A stretch of DNA of 64,000 nucleotides. It comes from Clostridium sp. NkU-1 (GTDB lineage Bacteria; Bacillota_A; Clostridia; Lachnospirales; Lachnospiraceae). The stretch is taken from positions 458,046-522,045 of the forward strand of contig BBDR01000001.1 in NCBI GenBank assembly GCA_001312405.1. The letters run 5' to 3'. Shown here piece after piece: positions 46,615-56,483 of the stretch. Every line of letters begins with the position of its first letter. Position 1 is the stretch's first letter. Made by a program: the position numbers and the translations under genes. Below the pieces are notes generated by a model. That model was not told the origin of the DNA. It saw only the letters and a program-made list of their open reading frames with translations, and made no database searches.

Positions 46615-48935
46615 AGTTTAGACCTTTCCCTCCATATGAATTCAGGCGTAATGGGAAGCCGGTTTACATCGATTTTAGCCGCCAAAGAGATGGCATTAGC
46701 CAAAGCGGCAGATATTCCAATAATACCGTGCTCTGCAATGCCCCTGGCTCCATAGGGCGCATCGATCTGTGGTGTCTCTACAAAATCAACCAGATATTCC
46801 GGATTTTCTCCATAACGGATCATTTTATAGGTGCGAAAGCTTGTATCTTCTACAATCCCCTCTTCATTGCAGACAAAATCCTCACTGGTACCAAGTCCAA
46901 GCCCCATGCACATGCCGCCCATGACCACCCCTCTTGCAGTCTTGGGATTTATGACCTTGCCGGCATCAATCACAGTAGCCGCTTTTAGCAGCCGGTAGGT
47001 ATGCTGTCTGGTATCATATTCAATTTCAACAGCCTGGGCACCTACCGTCCAGCTCCGTCCGGGCGTCCCCCGTCCCGTCGCCTCATTGAGGGGTGTAAGA
47101 CGATTCATGACGTAGCTGCCCCGTCCAATAACCGGCCCTTTAAGGGAATTGCCATTGGGAAATTTGTAGCCTTTTACCAGATCCTTAAACATGATATAAA
47201 GCTCTGGATCATGCTTTACAAAAATCATCTTATTCTCAAAATCCAGTTCTTCAGCAGGACAGCGCAGGGCAATTGACGCCAGATCCAGAAGCTGGGATAT
47301 GGCATCATCAGCCGCATTCAATACGGCCCGTCCTACCATGTAAGTTGTCATGCTGGCAACGGTTTTCCATAAATACGGGGTTGTCTGGGTATTTACATCA
47401 AGCTTTACATAAACGTCATTGACACTGATTCTCATTTTTTTCAGCCAGTATCTGCGCTGCCGTTGTTTTCATCCCCGGCCCTATCTCAGCCGCACCGCAA
47501 TCCAGGTTCACGCTCCCATCAGAATTAAAGGTTAATACCGCGCTTGCACCTGCATCGGTAGGGGTATCCGAAGTCTTGATCAGACAGCTGATTCCTTTTG
47601 CCCTGACCAAACCATTCTCTCCTGCTATGCAGGCACCTTCTTTCCAGTTAATGATCGTTTTTAACCTCTCAAGGCATTCTGCCGCATTCCCTGTGTTGCT
47701 GGCGGTGACTTTGACAAGGGTTGGAGTTAAATCGCCGGCCTGAACCAGGTTTAAACGCCTTAACTGGAAAGGATCCATCCCTATTTCGTATGCCAGCTTA
47801 TCCATCATTCTTTCCAGGCAAAAGGTACGTCCCTCATGTCCGAAACCGCGGAAAGAGGTTATATAAGGATGGTTTGTGTATACGCTGTAGCAGTCACATT
47901 GGAGATTTGGTATCCGATATGGCCCGGCGCAATCAACTGCGATTGCTTTTGTTATCTTGGGAGAAATATCAGAGTATGCCCCCGTATCTATCTGGAATGT
48001 CATTTCAGCCGCCATGATCTGTCCGCTCTTTTTCGCTCCCAGCCTTATGGTTCCTTCCAGCCCCAAATGACATGGAGAGGTGACCATATCTTCCTCTCTC
48101 GTATTGGCCAGGTTGACCCATTTTCCTTTTACATGCATTGCCGCGATCACTGCCAGAATCTCTGGCTGCACACACGATTTTCCTCCGAATGCACCGCCGA
48201 CCAGGGGAACCTGGACTACAATCTTTCCTTCCGGAATATTAAAATACTTGCTGAGCAGCTCCTTGACCTCATATGGAGATTGAGATGATGTCTTGATCAT
48301 TACACTGTCATCCGGCTTGATCATGCAGTGAACTGCCCTCGTTTCCATGGCAGCGTGATCAGACTGAGGCAGGGAAAAGCTGCCCTCTGCAACAATTTCG
48401 CTTTCCAGCCAGCCTTTCTGCATATCGCCTTTTCTGATTTTCTGATGATGGCAGATATTGGTTCCTTTTACGGGGTAGACCTCTTCAGTTGCTTTTGTAT
48501 ATGACATGAGAGCTTCATGTATTATAACAGGGTTCCTTTTAAAAGCTTCTTTCACAGAATTTACAACCGGCAGGGGCTTATACTCTACCAGTATCTTTCC
48601 CGCTGCAGCCTTTGCCTGCATTTCATCATCTGCGACAACAATGGCAACCGGTTCACCGTAGTAACGGACCTTTTCTCTGGCTAAAGGAGGCCTGTCCTGA
48701 AGCATGGTTCCGCACAACACCTGATAGTCTTTTGCCGTGATGACCGCTTTTACTCCCGGCATTGCAGATGCTTTACTGGTATCTATGGATACGATCTGGG
48801 CATGAGCATGGACACTTGTTAATAATCTGCATAAAGCATAGGAGAATCCGTGAAATCATTTGTGTATTTAGCCGCGCCTGTTACTTTATCTTTTGCCTCT
48901 TTTCTTACTGTATTTTTCCCCAGCTGGGTTTCCAT
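46611..48935 (-). CDS. Molybdenum hydroxylase catalytic subunit (XdhA/CoxL type), frameshifted
   Basis: About 774 residues from the ATG at 48935 (TTTAGGAGGTGGCC). The N terminus METQLGKNTVRKEAKDKVTG breaks near 48833 by one missing base (expected LYARLLTSVHAHAQIVSID). The domain order is hammerhead, then the Mo cofactor domain with VGGAFGGKSCVQPE and TSFRGFGHEGRTF. A second indel (extra A at 47436-47442) leads to RGTPGRSWTVGAQ and GARGIAEHGIIGISAALANA with the catalytic glutamate. Substrate may be xanthine, another purine or an aldehyde; it cannot be fixed from the sequence. Confidence 0.93.
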
Positions 48936-48978
48936 TGGCCACCTCCTAAAAATATTCTATCTGCTGATTAATACGTGA

Positions 48979-49149
48979 TCACCATTTTTTTAGCTGTACC
49001 ACATCGGCTCGAAGTGCTTTCCCCAAATCAGTCAGACATATTTCACGCTCCTCTGAATCTGGTATATAAAGAGTCAAAGGATCGCCTGATATGATTCTTT
49101 CTTTGTTATCTGTTATATAAACTAATATCTCCGGACTACTCTGCCCCAT
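48979..49149 (-). CDS. Capping complex subunit for YIEGIA
   Basis: 56 residues from the ATG at 49149 (GGAGGGGATATCA upstream). It begins MGQSSPEILVYITDNKERII, then GDPLTLYIPDSEEREICLTD and LGKALRADVVQLKKW. It is the small gene that regularly follows YIEGIA genes in endospore formers, and it overlaps the YIEGIA gene by 14 bases here. Predicted to form a complex with it. Confidence 0.8.
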   Translation of the reverse strand: MGQSSPEILVYITDNKERIISGDPLTLYIPDSEEREICLTDLGKALRADVVQLKKW

Positions 49150-50056
49150 TGATATCCCCTCCAATATTAATATCCATAATTGTATTGATTTTCCTGCTGT
49201 TTTCCAGTACGGGCGTTTTCTTAATTACATCTATTATAGCATCAGGATCACGAATAATTGGTACAAAAGCCAATAGCAGCTTTCCTGTTTTGTAATTTTT
49301 TCTGGTAAAACTGTACCGCTTCACGCCAAAGGTCCTGGTAGCTTCAAAAAGCATGGCCTGCCTCTGTCCATAATTCTCAATCGTGATTCTGAATTTATCG
49401 TTTTTCGGCTCTATGACAATACCGATTCCCTCTTTTAAAAATAATTCTCTTATTCTCCCGGTTCCCAGCACATTGGTAACATACATGCCATCCACAAGCA
49501 GATCCGAATGGTCTATGGTTATTTTTCCTTCTTTTATATTGCAGATATCACCGATGCATTTGCCTTTTGTCATTCTTGTCAGGAAATAAATCATACAAAT
49601 GCCGCTGACTGCAGCAACCATTAAGTTTATAACCAGATTTTCCACAGATAAAATACTTAAAATCAGTACAACAAACAGGGAGGTAAGCATAGATAAATAA
49701 TTTCTGGATTCATAGGTTTTGGCAATGCCGTCAATATAAGCGGCCCCTCGTTTTGAATATTCTGTTTTTTCCAGATCCTCAAGACTGTCTTTTTCTGTTT
49801 TTCTCACTTCCCGGAAATGCTGGATGGCTAAGGCAATAAAAGTAACTGCCGTGAATTCTTTGTCCAACAGAGCCGGTATCGCAACAGAGCCCAAAGCAGA
49901 AGCCAGCATTCCTATTACTATGTTAATAAAAACACCGGTAGGATAACTGGGGTTTTGACGGGTATCAATGCGAAGGGTAACGAAACGCGCAATCGTTCCC
50001 ATTGCTATACCGCACAAGATGATAACAAGATCATGAAATGCTATTGTTTTCTCCAT
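49136..50056 (-). CDS. YIEGIA family membrane protein
   Basis: 306 residues, intact. Several N-terminal membrane helices (LVIILCGIAMGTIARFVTLR, GVFINIVIGMLASALG), then the family-naming motif as YIDGIAKTYESRNYLSML, further helices (FVVLILSILSVENLVINL) and a soluble C-terminal part (GIVIEPKNDKFRITIENYGQ). The family is restricted largely to endospore-forming Firmicutes and is thought to act in sporulation; its exact role is unknown. It is upstream of the molybdenum hydroxylase genes with a 44-base gap after its capping partner. Confidence 0.9.
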   Translation of the reverse strand: MEKTIAFHDLVIILCGIAMGTIARFVTLRIDTRQNPSYPTGVFINIVIGMLASALGSVAIPALLDKEFTAVTFIALAIQHFREVRKTEKDSLEDLEKTEYSKRGAAYIDGIAKTYESRNYLSMLTSLFVVLILSILSVENLVINLMVAAVSGICMIYFLTRMTKGKCIGDICNIKEGKITIDHSDLLVDGMYVTNVLGTGRIRELFLKEGIGIVIEPKNDKFRITIENYGQRQAMLFEATRTFGVKRYSFTRKNYKTGKLLLAFVPIIRDPDAIIDVIKKTPVLENSRKINTIMDINIGGDINGAE

Positions 50057-50173
50057 AATTTTATAATGGCATCACTTGTGAAACCATAATTCTCCAATCT
50101 TAATTTTAAATTATTATCTCCTTTTCATGCCACAATATGCAGAAAACAGAAGTACTATAAGAATCCTTTCATT

Positions 50174-50221
50174 AAAAAAACCAGGAGCGGCTTTGAAATG
50201 GAAATTCAAAGCTGCTCCTGG
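50174..50221 (-). terminator. Terminator of the rpiR-type gene
   Basis: A 17-bp stem with one mismatch (50181-50197 and 50205-50221), 22 bases past the stop, followed on the minus strand by seven T. Confidence 0.9.
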
Positions 50222-50242
50222 CACTTCTTATTTTAATGCATT

Positions 50243-51056
50243 CTATTTTAAATGAGACTGTTTTACAATGGTTTCCACCGTAATATTCATCTTTTTCTTC
50301 CGGACTTCATCCTTTAGAAGAATCAGGCAAAGAAGATCGATCGTATAAAGAGTCGCCAACTGACTGTTTACAAATCTTTCCTGATCAACGAACAATGGAT
50401 TTACTACGGGAAAACAAAAATCAGCGCACTGTGCGATCGTGCTGTCAGTAAAGCTGGTCAGGCAGATAAGCTTTGCTCCATTTTGTTTCGCCGCCCTGAC
50501 AGCATTGACAACCTCCGCAGTTTCACCGGATATGGAAATAGCGATTACCAGATCTCCGGGGCCCAAAATCGAGCTGTAAATCACCATTAAATGAGAATCG
50601 GTCACACTTTGCACATGAAATCCCATACGGGATAAACGGAGCATGGTCTCACAGGCAGTCAGCCCCGAGGATCCCACTCCGAAAATATAGATATTGCCTG
50701 CCGTGGCGATCTGGTCTGCCAGATACTCCAATGCCTTCTTATCTATCATCTGATTGGAATGTTCGATCACGGTCTTGTAAAAATCATAAACCTGAGTCAC
50801 AAGATCATCCGAATGGGCAATCTTGTTTCCTGCCCCTGCGCTTCCAAGCTGGATTTTCAGCTCTGCAAAAGATTTTCCTCCAACTTTTTTTACAGAAACG
50901 TGTGATTGTGCCGTCAGATACTCCCACAGTAGCTGCCAGAACAGAGATATTCATATTCCGGATATTATTGCCTTCCTTCAAAATGTAATCCGCGATACTT
51001 CGTTCTTTATCTGTAAACGTATTATATTTTTTTTGAATTGATGAAAGAATGTCCAT
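50243..51056 (-). CDS. RpiR/MurR family regulator, frameshifted
   Basis: About 270 residues after removing one A at 50886-50892. The N-terminal HTH_6 (KKYNTFTDKERSIADYILKE, ISVLAATVGVSDGTITRFCK) joins VGGKSFAELKIQLGSAG and the SIS domain (IYIFGVGSSGLTACETMLRL, DLVIAISISGETAEVVNAV), which binds a phosphosugar. It is the natural regulator of the neighbouring nanE and PTS genes. It is followed by a strong terminator. Confidence 0.91.
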
Positions 51057-51184
51057 ATTGATACCTCTTGTGCTTTCGTCTTAAATTTGTGAAAATTGAA
51101 CCCATATTTTATAAAGTGTTCTTATTATATCACTTTTTAGTAAAAACGAAAAGATTTCAGAGGAAACAGAAGGAAGGCGTAAAT

Positions 51185-51832
51185 TTATTTATTAACCTTT
51201 GATACTGCCTCGGCAAATCCACGGGTAATGCATTGAGGGCGTGTGATGGCCGTTCCTACTACTACTGCGTAGGCTCCTAATTCAATGGCCCTTGCAGCCT
51301 GTTCCGGTGTGTTGAAATTTCCTTCTGCAATAACAGGATGGGTACATTTCGCAATCAAAGACTTTAGTACCTTAAATTTATCCAGTCCTTGGGACTGAGG
51401 CGTATATCCCAGCAGGGTCAGACCCACAAAGTCAAAACCAATTTCGTCTGCGCGCAGCCCCTCTTCTTCTGTTGAAATGTCTGCCATAAATTTTTGGTGA
51501 GGATATTTCTCATGAAGCTTATACAGAAAATCCACATCCTGATTTTTGGTGGCATCCACTGCCACTACATCAACACCGGTCCGGACCAGCGCGTCCACCT
51601 CTGCAAATGTGGGGGTGATATAAGGCTTGCCTTCCTCATATACTTTTTTGATAATTCCGATAATCGGAAGATCCACATTTTTCTTGATTTCTTCAATATC
51701 TTCCACGCTGTTTGCACGAATACCGACTGCGCCTCCCTCTTTTGCTGCCAGAGCCATACGCCCCATAATGAATGAACTGTGCAGGGGTTCCTCCGGAAGC
51801 GCCTGACAGGATACAATCAAACCTCTATTCAT
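51185..51832 (-). CDS. nanE: N-acetylmannosamine-6-phosphate 2-epimerase
   Basis: 215 residues from the ATG at 51832 (a GTG at 51841 is possible). A TIM barrel with conserved [68 protein letters not shown] and [20 protein letters not shown]. It converts ManNAc-6-P to GlcNAc-6-P in sialic acid and ManNAc use. It lies 15 bases after the PTS gene, so both are one operon. No nanA lyase is in the window. Confidence 0.95.
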   Translation of the reverse strand: MNRGLIVSCQALPEEPLHSSFIMGRMALAAKEGGAVGIRANSVEDIEEIKKNVDLPIIGIIKKVYEEGKPYITPTFAEVDALVRTGVDVVAVDATKNQDVDFLYKLHEKYPHQKFMADISTEEEGLRADEIGFDFVGLTLLGYTPQSQGLDKFKVLKSLIAKCTHPVIAEGNFNTPEQAARAIELGAYAVVVGTAITRPQCITRGFAEAVSKVNK

Positions 51833-51847
51833 AAGTATCACATCTCC

Positions 51848-53342
51848 CTATTCTTCGCCGATTATGTCGTTTATTTTTGATTTTATCAGATCTGCCTTAG
51901 CTCCAAATATTGCCTGAATGCCGCCTTTTACCTCCAGTACGGACGCAGCGCCTTCCCGCTTAATGGCTTCTTTATCAACCTTGCTGATATCCTTTACTGC
52001 CACACGCAGGCGGGTAATACAAGCATCACAATCTTCAATATTTTCCTTGCCGCCTAACGCTGCAAGCACGCGAAGAGCTGTTTCTGCAATTGTACCCTTT
52101 GTTTCCACATTTACCTCATCATCTTCTCCTTCCTCGCGGCCTGGAGTCGGGATATTAAACTTTGTGATCAGGAAACGGAATAATACATAATATAGAATCG
52201 CCCAGAATACTCCCACCACCACTACATAGATCCAGTGAGTTTTGGCATTGCCCTGCAGGACTCCAAATAAGGTAAAGTCAATGATTCCGCCGGAAAAAGT
52301 GTTTCCGATGCGAACGCTTAAAAGATCGGCAATCGCAAAGGAGAGGCCATCCAAAAATGCATGAATCACATACAGCCATGGAGCTACAAACAGAAACATG
52401 AATTCAATGGGTTCCGTAATACCTGTTAAAAATGATGTCAGAGCCGCTGAAAAGAATAAACCGAATACCAATTTACGCCGTTTTTGAGGAACACAGTGAT
52501 ACATTGCAAGACATGCAGCCGGTAAACCGAAAATCATCGTATCAAAACGGCCTGCAAAAAAATCGCGTACCCTCGGTGTACATTCCTGTAAAATTAGGAT
52601 CAGCCAGCTGGGCAAAGAAAATTTTCTGAGCACCTGCAATTTCCTGTCCCCCTACAGTAGCAACTCCGCCTAATTCCGTATACCAGAACATGGGATAAAT
52701 CATATGATGCAGGCCTACCGCTCCGCAAAGCCTCATCAAAAATCCATACAGGAATGTTCCAAAAACTCCCATGCTTGCAATGGCCTGGCCGCTGGAAACC
52801 AATAATGACTGAAACGGAGGCCAGATCAGGAAGAATATTGCGCCCACAAAAATTGCCGCAAATGAGGATATGATCGGTATAAAACGGGAACCTCCGAAAA
52901 ATCCCAGAAACGGTGGCAGCTGTATATTGCGGTACCGGTTATGGAAATAGGTAACCATACAGCCAATAATAATAGAGCCTACAACACCGGTATCAATTGT
53001 GTTGCCCTCCGGCTTAAAGACTGACAGCAATGCACCGATGGACGCATTCATGACCAGAAAAGCAACCGCAGCTGCCAGGCCTGCCGTTCCTTTGTCCTTT
53101 TTTGCAAGCCCCACAGCCAGACCAATACACATGATAAGTGACAGATTCCCAAACACCACTTCTCCCGCTTTACTCATAACAGTAAATAATGCCTGCAGAG
53201 CAAAGATGTTCAAAAATGGATAAGCTGCAATCGTGTTTGGATTGGACATTGCCCCGCCGATCCCTAACAAAAGACCTGCTGCAGGAAGAATGGCGATTGG
53301 TAACATAAATGCCTTACCTAATTTTTGAAGCTGCTTAAACAT
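51848..53342 (-). CDS. PTS EIICB transporter, glucose/N-acetylglucosamine family, frameshifted
   Basis: About 497 residues from the ATG at 53342 (AGGAGGTATATATTT upstream). EIIC begins FKQLQKLGKAFMLPIAILPA and has MNPNTIAAYPF-like MSNPNTIAAYPF, GLHHMIYPMFWYTELGG and, after removing one T at 52558-52564, TEGTRFFAGRFDTMIFGLPA. TGITEPIEFMFLFVAPWLY is the sugar-site region. The C-terminal EIIB domain has the phosphorylated Cys in DCDACITRLRVAVKD. No EIIA is attached. Linked nanE suggests ManNAc or a related amino sugar as substrate; this is inference. Confidence 0.92.
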
Positions 53343-53415
53343 AAATATATACCTCCTCCTAAGGCGCATATTGTACAACTGCTGTTTCAATATGCCATTT
53401 TTTTTGGTTACTTTT

Positions 53416-53444
53416 ATTATATTTGATAAAATTATTTTAGTCAA
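53416..53444 (-). promoter_or_regulatory. Promoter of the PTS-nanE operon
   Basis: On the minus strand TTGACT (53439-53444), 17 bases, TATAAT (53416-53421). The leader is about 65 bases. Confidence 0.8.
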
Positions 53445-53475
53445 TCTTTTTTTTAATAATAATTATTTTAATCAA
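53430..53475 (-). promoter_or_regulatory. Direct-repeat operator at the PTS promoter
   Basis: AATTATTTTAGTCAA (53430-53444) and AATTATTTTAATCAA (53461-53475) differ at one position and are 31 bases apart. The first covers the -35 hexamer. Spacing near three helical turns suits a dimer of SIS-domain regulator dimers, so the adjacent RpiR protein is the likely binder. Confidence 0.6.
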
Positions 53476-53669
53476 GCTTTAATTGTAATTTGAATAGTAT
53501 TTTCTTTGAGAAGAACAAACTAACTGTTTTCCAGACAGCCAGTGTATGTGCAGACAAGCCTTTTCAGGCACTTGAGACAACAAAAAACGAATATATGTTC
53601 TTTTGCAGCTGCTTTTTTTTACCGGGGCCAACGCCCCGGCTGATAGTAAGCATATGAATTTGTGTAAAT

Positions 53670-54238
53670 CTATTGTTTGATTTTACCTTCTTTATAGTGT
53701 TTACGGCACAATGAAATGTATTTATCATTTGCCCCCATTAATATTTGCTGCCCTTGTCTGACTACGTTCCCATCTTTATCAATTCTTGCATTCATGTTTG
53801 CACTGTTACCACACCAGCAAACTGTTTTTAGTTCCTCAATTTCATCTGCCAGTTCCATCAAGCGTTTGGAACCTGGAAAAAGATGGGATGTAAAGTCCGT
53901 TCTAAGACCGTAACAGAAAACTGAAACATCGCATTCATCAACAATATTAGAAAGTTGTTCTATATCATTTTCTGAAAGAAATTGTACTTCATCTACAATG
54001 ATTGCATCCAATTCTTTGATTGAATTATAATCGTAACCCTTGAACTCAGACCATAAAATGCAATCTGCTTCCAGCCCGATCCTTGATCTGATTTTCGTTT
54101 TTTTCATCCCTGGTTTCTGCATCAGGCTTTATTAATAAAACGTTTTTCCCCTTTTCTAAGAAATTATATCTTGTCATGAGTGCGTTAGCTGTTTTAGAAC
54201 TCCCCATTGCGCCATATCTAAAAAAATAATTTAGCCAT
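53670..54238 (-). CDS. tdk: Thymidine kinase, type II, frameshifted
   Basis: About 189 residues from the ATG at 54238 (AGAGGAGAAAAGA upstream). P-loop LFFRYGAMGSSKTANALMTR, then VLLIKPDAETRDEK, an extra A at 54098-54104, and after repair SRIGLEADCILWSEF, LDAIIVDEVQFLSENDIEQL (Walker B with the base glutamate), FCYGLRTDFTSHLFPGSKRL and the zinc site CWCGNSANMNARI plus CRKHY. It phosphorylates thymidine in salvage. It is monocistronic. Confidence 0.94.
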
Positions 54239-54339
54239 TCTTTTCTCCTCTGTTATAAATATAATATGTCCATGTTTCATGTTTATTTAACATGAAATCA
54301 TGAAGACTATAATAAAATAAATAAATCATTTTTACAATA

Positions 54340-54540
54340 GCCATAAGTGTAAATTAGCTGGTCGAGCATTTCGGAACGGTTCTTGGCTGTTATCCCTCAG
54401 ATGCCCGTCTTTCTCTCTCCCACCTTCGGCTAAGAACAATTTGCTGGAGCTATGTAATATAGCAGCTATCGCTGCTTGTCAGGTGAGCTTTTACTCCACC
54501 TGACACAAGTAAGTCCTCCCCCGCCACTTAGTGCTTTTCG
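54340..54540 (-). ncRNA. Structured non-coding RNA candidate (raiA-motif-like)
   Basis: A 200-base gene-free stretch with dense pairing, read on the minus strand. Adjacent hairpins GTCAGGTG/CACCTGAC (54478-54504) and AGCAGC-TATC-GCTGCT (54461-54476) are present. A longer-range stem pairs GTTCTTGGC (54379-54387) with GCTAAGAAC (54429-54437), and the ends pair (AAGTG near 54530 with CACTT near 54345). GC is higher than the flanks, and a T-rich tail follows. GCGGGGGAGGACTTACTTG lies near the 5' end. Size and multi-stem layout suggest a known Clostridia RNA such as raiA; assignment is unverified. Confidence 0.5.
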
Positions 54541-54584
54541 CATTTGAAATGGGAAATTACCTGATTCAGTTAAACTCTTTGTAA

Positions 54585-54618
54585 CAAAAAAAGAATAGGG
54601 ACGTGTTTCCCTACTCTT
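54585..54618 (-). terminator. Terminator of the csp-HMA operon
   Basis: Stem AAGAATAGGGA with TCCCTACTCTT (one mismatch) and seven T on the minus strand, 100 bases past the HMA-fold gene. Confidence 0.88.
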
Positions 54619-54719
54619 AATAGTACGAATTGTCTACCACAAGGTAGTTTTTTATATTAGCATAAAAAAAGTTTTAGAAATTGGCGTTTATTCAAGAATC
54701 TTTTTCACAGACTCCATTC

Positions 54720-54941
54720 TTAGAAGTCACTGGATTGGCTCTTTATATTGCAGCCAACATTTTCGATACACGATTTAATTGTATTTTCGTCTGTTGATTG
54801 ATTGTATCCAACTTCAATCGAACCTCTTGCTGCATCAACATTGACCATAGTAATTCCATCTATTTTATCTAATGCATTTTTAAGCTGAGTTTTAACCTCC
54901 GAATTTTGTATGCCTGATATATCATAATGAATTTTGTTCAT
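54720..54941 (-). CDS. Heavy-metal-associated-fold protein lacking CXXC
   Basis: 73 residues: MNKIHYDISGIQNSEVKTQL, KNALDKIDGITMVNVDAARG, SIEVGYNQSTDENTIKSCIE. The beta-alpha-beta pattern of an HMA (ferredoxin-like) domain is clear, but the metal loop GMxCxxC is replaced by GIQNSEV, so it probably does not bind copper in the usual way. It follows a cold-shock gene by 19 bases and shares its transcript. AAGGAGTTATC precedes the start. Confidence 0.82.
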   Translation of the reverse strand: MNKIHYDISGIQNSEVKTQLKNALDKIDGITMVNVDAARGSIEVGYNQSTDENTIKSCIENVGCNIKSQSSDF

Positions 54942-54960
54942 AAGATAACTCCTTTACAAT

Positions 54961-55170
54961 TTAAATTTTATGGACATTTAGAGCAGATAATCCTTTGTCA
55001 TCCTGCTTAACGTCAAAATTGACAGACTCACCCTCATGTAAATCTTTATTATGAGTTTTTTCTTTCACTTGTGAATGATGTACGAAAACATCCTGACCTT
55101 CGTTTGTTGAGATAAAGCCATAGCCTCTTTCGTTATCAAACCATTTTACTACACCAGTATAATTAGACAT
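54961..55170 (-). CDS. Cold-shock protein, CspA family (second copy)
   Basis: 69 residues: NYTGVVKWFDNERGYGFIST with RNP1, and DVFVHHSQV with RNP2. AAGGAGGCTGTCAAC precedes the start. It is more divergent than the copy at 18068 (longer loop KEKTHNKDLHEGES). It shares a transcript with the HMA-fold gene downstream and has a 13-bp inverted repeat in its leader. Confidence 0.95.
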   Translation of the reverse strand: MSNYTGVVKWFDNERGYGFISTNEGQDVFVHHSQVKEKTHNKDLHEGESVNFDVKQDDKGLSALNVHKI

Positions 55171-55215
55171 GTTGACAGCCTCCTTACAAATCGCCTATAA
55201 ACCGATAAAAGTCTC

Positions 55216-55253
55216 ATAGAAACTATTTACTTATATGTGGAAATAGTTTCTAT
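55216..55253. promoter_or_regulatory. 13-bp inverted repeat in the csp leader
   Basis: ATAGAAACTATTT (55216-55228) and its exact complement (55241-55253) with a 12-base loop, about 50 bases upstream of the second csp start. It could be an operator or an RNA thermosensor hairpin. No T tract follows. Confidence 0.6.
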
Positions 55254-55305
55254 ACTTGCCTGCTTTTTTCGGCTGAACGTGAGATATTTTAATGATATTA
55301 AAAGT

Positions 55306-55459
55306 CTAAGATTCTTTATCTTTCGAATTATCTGCCTTTAACCCGAATACGGCCCGAGCACTTTCTGCTTGCGGATTATGCTTAATATGCTTTGAATGAA
55401 AAGTACCATCTTCTTTTTTATGATTTTTTTGTACTTTTTTTTGAATTATCTTTGCTCAT
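55306..55459 (-). CDS. Small basic protein, about 50 residues, frameshifted
   Basis: AAAGGAGGCAGACC precedes the ATG at 55459. After removing one A from a run of seven (55424-55430) it reads MSKDNSKKSTKNHKKEDGTF, HSKHIKHNPQAESARAVFGL, KADNSKDKES. It is lysine-rich and hydrophilic. A conserved-looking GTFHSKHIKHNPQAESAR segment suggests a real family of small proteins, but I cannot name it. It lies upstream of the second csp in the same orientation. Confidence 0.5.
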
Positions 55460-55746
55460 GGTCTGCCTCCTTTTATTATAAATCTATTTTAAGTATGGCA
55501 TTCCTTTAAAAATTTCATTCTATGATTGCTTTCCAACTTAAACCAGATTTTTTTTGACGGCTTGCAGGTTTGTATGCCCTTGTAATTTTGAAATGCAGCC
55601 GTTAATGGCAATGGTAAATCAGGCGCCTTGTCTGCTCAGTAATCATCTGATTTGACGGATCACTGCACATTGGTAATTTAATATTGATAGTTGGTAATTA
55701 AAGAAGTATTATATTAATATAGTTCTTTTTTAAAGGAGAAATAGGT

Positions 55747-56340
55747 GTGAACATATTAACATCACGTTTACAATTGCGGCCTTTTACAGAACAGGATTTA
55801 AGCGATGTTTTTGAATATTGCAATCAAGCAGGGGTTGGAGAGATTGCAGGCTGGCCTGCTCACAATTCAATATTGCAGACGAAGAAAATCCTTTCTGAAT
55901 GGATACTGCAAAAACGGAAATTAGCAATAGTTTGGTATGAGAATGGAAAAGTACTTGGACACATTTCCATTGATGAGGATTCAGAAGAAGGACGTGAGGA
56001 TACCAGGGAACTTGGCTGTGCTTTAAATCGTGCTTATCAACGACGAGGTATTATGTCAGAGGCAATAATTGCAATTCTTGATTATCTGTTTAATCATGGT
56101 ATTTCATACATTTGGGCATGTTGCTTTCAAGAAAACTTAGCTTCAAAGGGAATGATTGAGAAGTGTGGATTTATATTTCAACAGGAAGGAACTTATCATT
56201 CAAAAGAACTTAATAAAATATATTGCTCTTTTGAGTATCGCCTTTCTAAAAAAGAGTGGATGGAACAAAAAAACAAGATTCGAAAGTCCCGAACAACTAA
56301 AATAAATACAAAAAAACTACCAACTATCAGTATTAGCTAG
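55747..56340 (+). CDS. GNAT acetyltransferase (RimJ/RimL-like)
   Basis: 197 residues from a GTG at 55747 with AAAGGAGAAATAG upstream. It begins NILTSRLQLRPFTEQDLSDV, then VLGHISIDEDSEEGRED, TRELGCALNRAYQRRGIMSE (acetyl-CoA loop) and ENLASKGMIEKCGFIFQQEG. This is the ribosomal-protein or small-molecule acetyltransferase branch. Monocistronic, with a terminator 80 bases downstream. Confidence 0.92.
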   Translation: MNILTSRLQLRPFTEQDLSDVFEYCNQAGVGEIAGWPAHNSILQTKKILSEWILQKRKLAIVWYENGKVLGHISIDEDSEEGREDTRELGCALNRAYQRRGIMSEAIIAILDYLFNHGISYIWACCFQENLASKGMIEKCGFIFQQEGTYHSKELNKIYCSFEYRLSKKEWMEQKNKIRKSRTTKINTKKLPTISIS

Positions 56341-56417
56341 TAGTTCTTAATTGCCTTAAATTTGAAAAACCAGTATTTAAAGGCGCAAATCGTAGTAAAG
56401 TCTTTATAAAAGGGAGA

Positions 56418-56453
56418 AGCCGGCAGGATCGTGGAAATCCTTCCGGCTTTTTG
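56418..56453 (+). terminator. Terminator of the GNAT gene
   Basis: Stem AGCCGGCAGGA/TCCTTCCGGCT (one internal mismatch) followed by TTTTTG. Confidence 0.85.
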
Positions 56454-56483
56454 AAAAGAAGCTTTCCATATTAAAATCAATGC

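Noticed and set aside
53622..53639. Hairpin CCGGGGC/GCCCCGG downstream of tdk as a terminator
   Set aside because: The stem is good, but neither strand has a T tract after it, so its role is unclear.
54361..54525. Plus-strand open frame across the RNA region (reads KLAGRAFRNGSWLLSLRCPS and onward)
   Set aside because: No start codon or ribosome site. The strong stem pairing explains the sequence better as RNA. Similar spurious ORFs are often annotated over structured RNAs.
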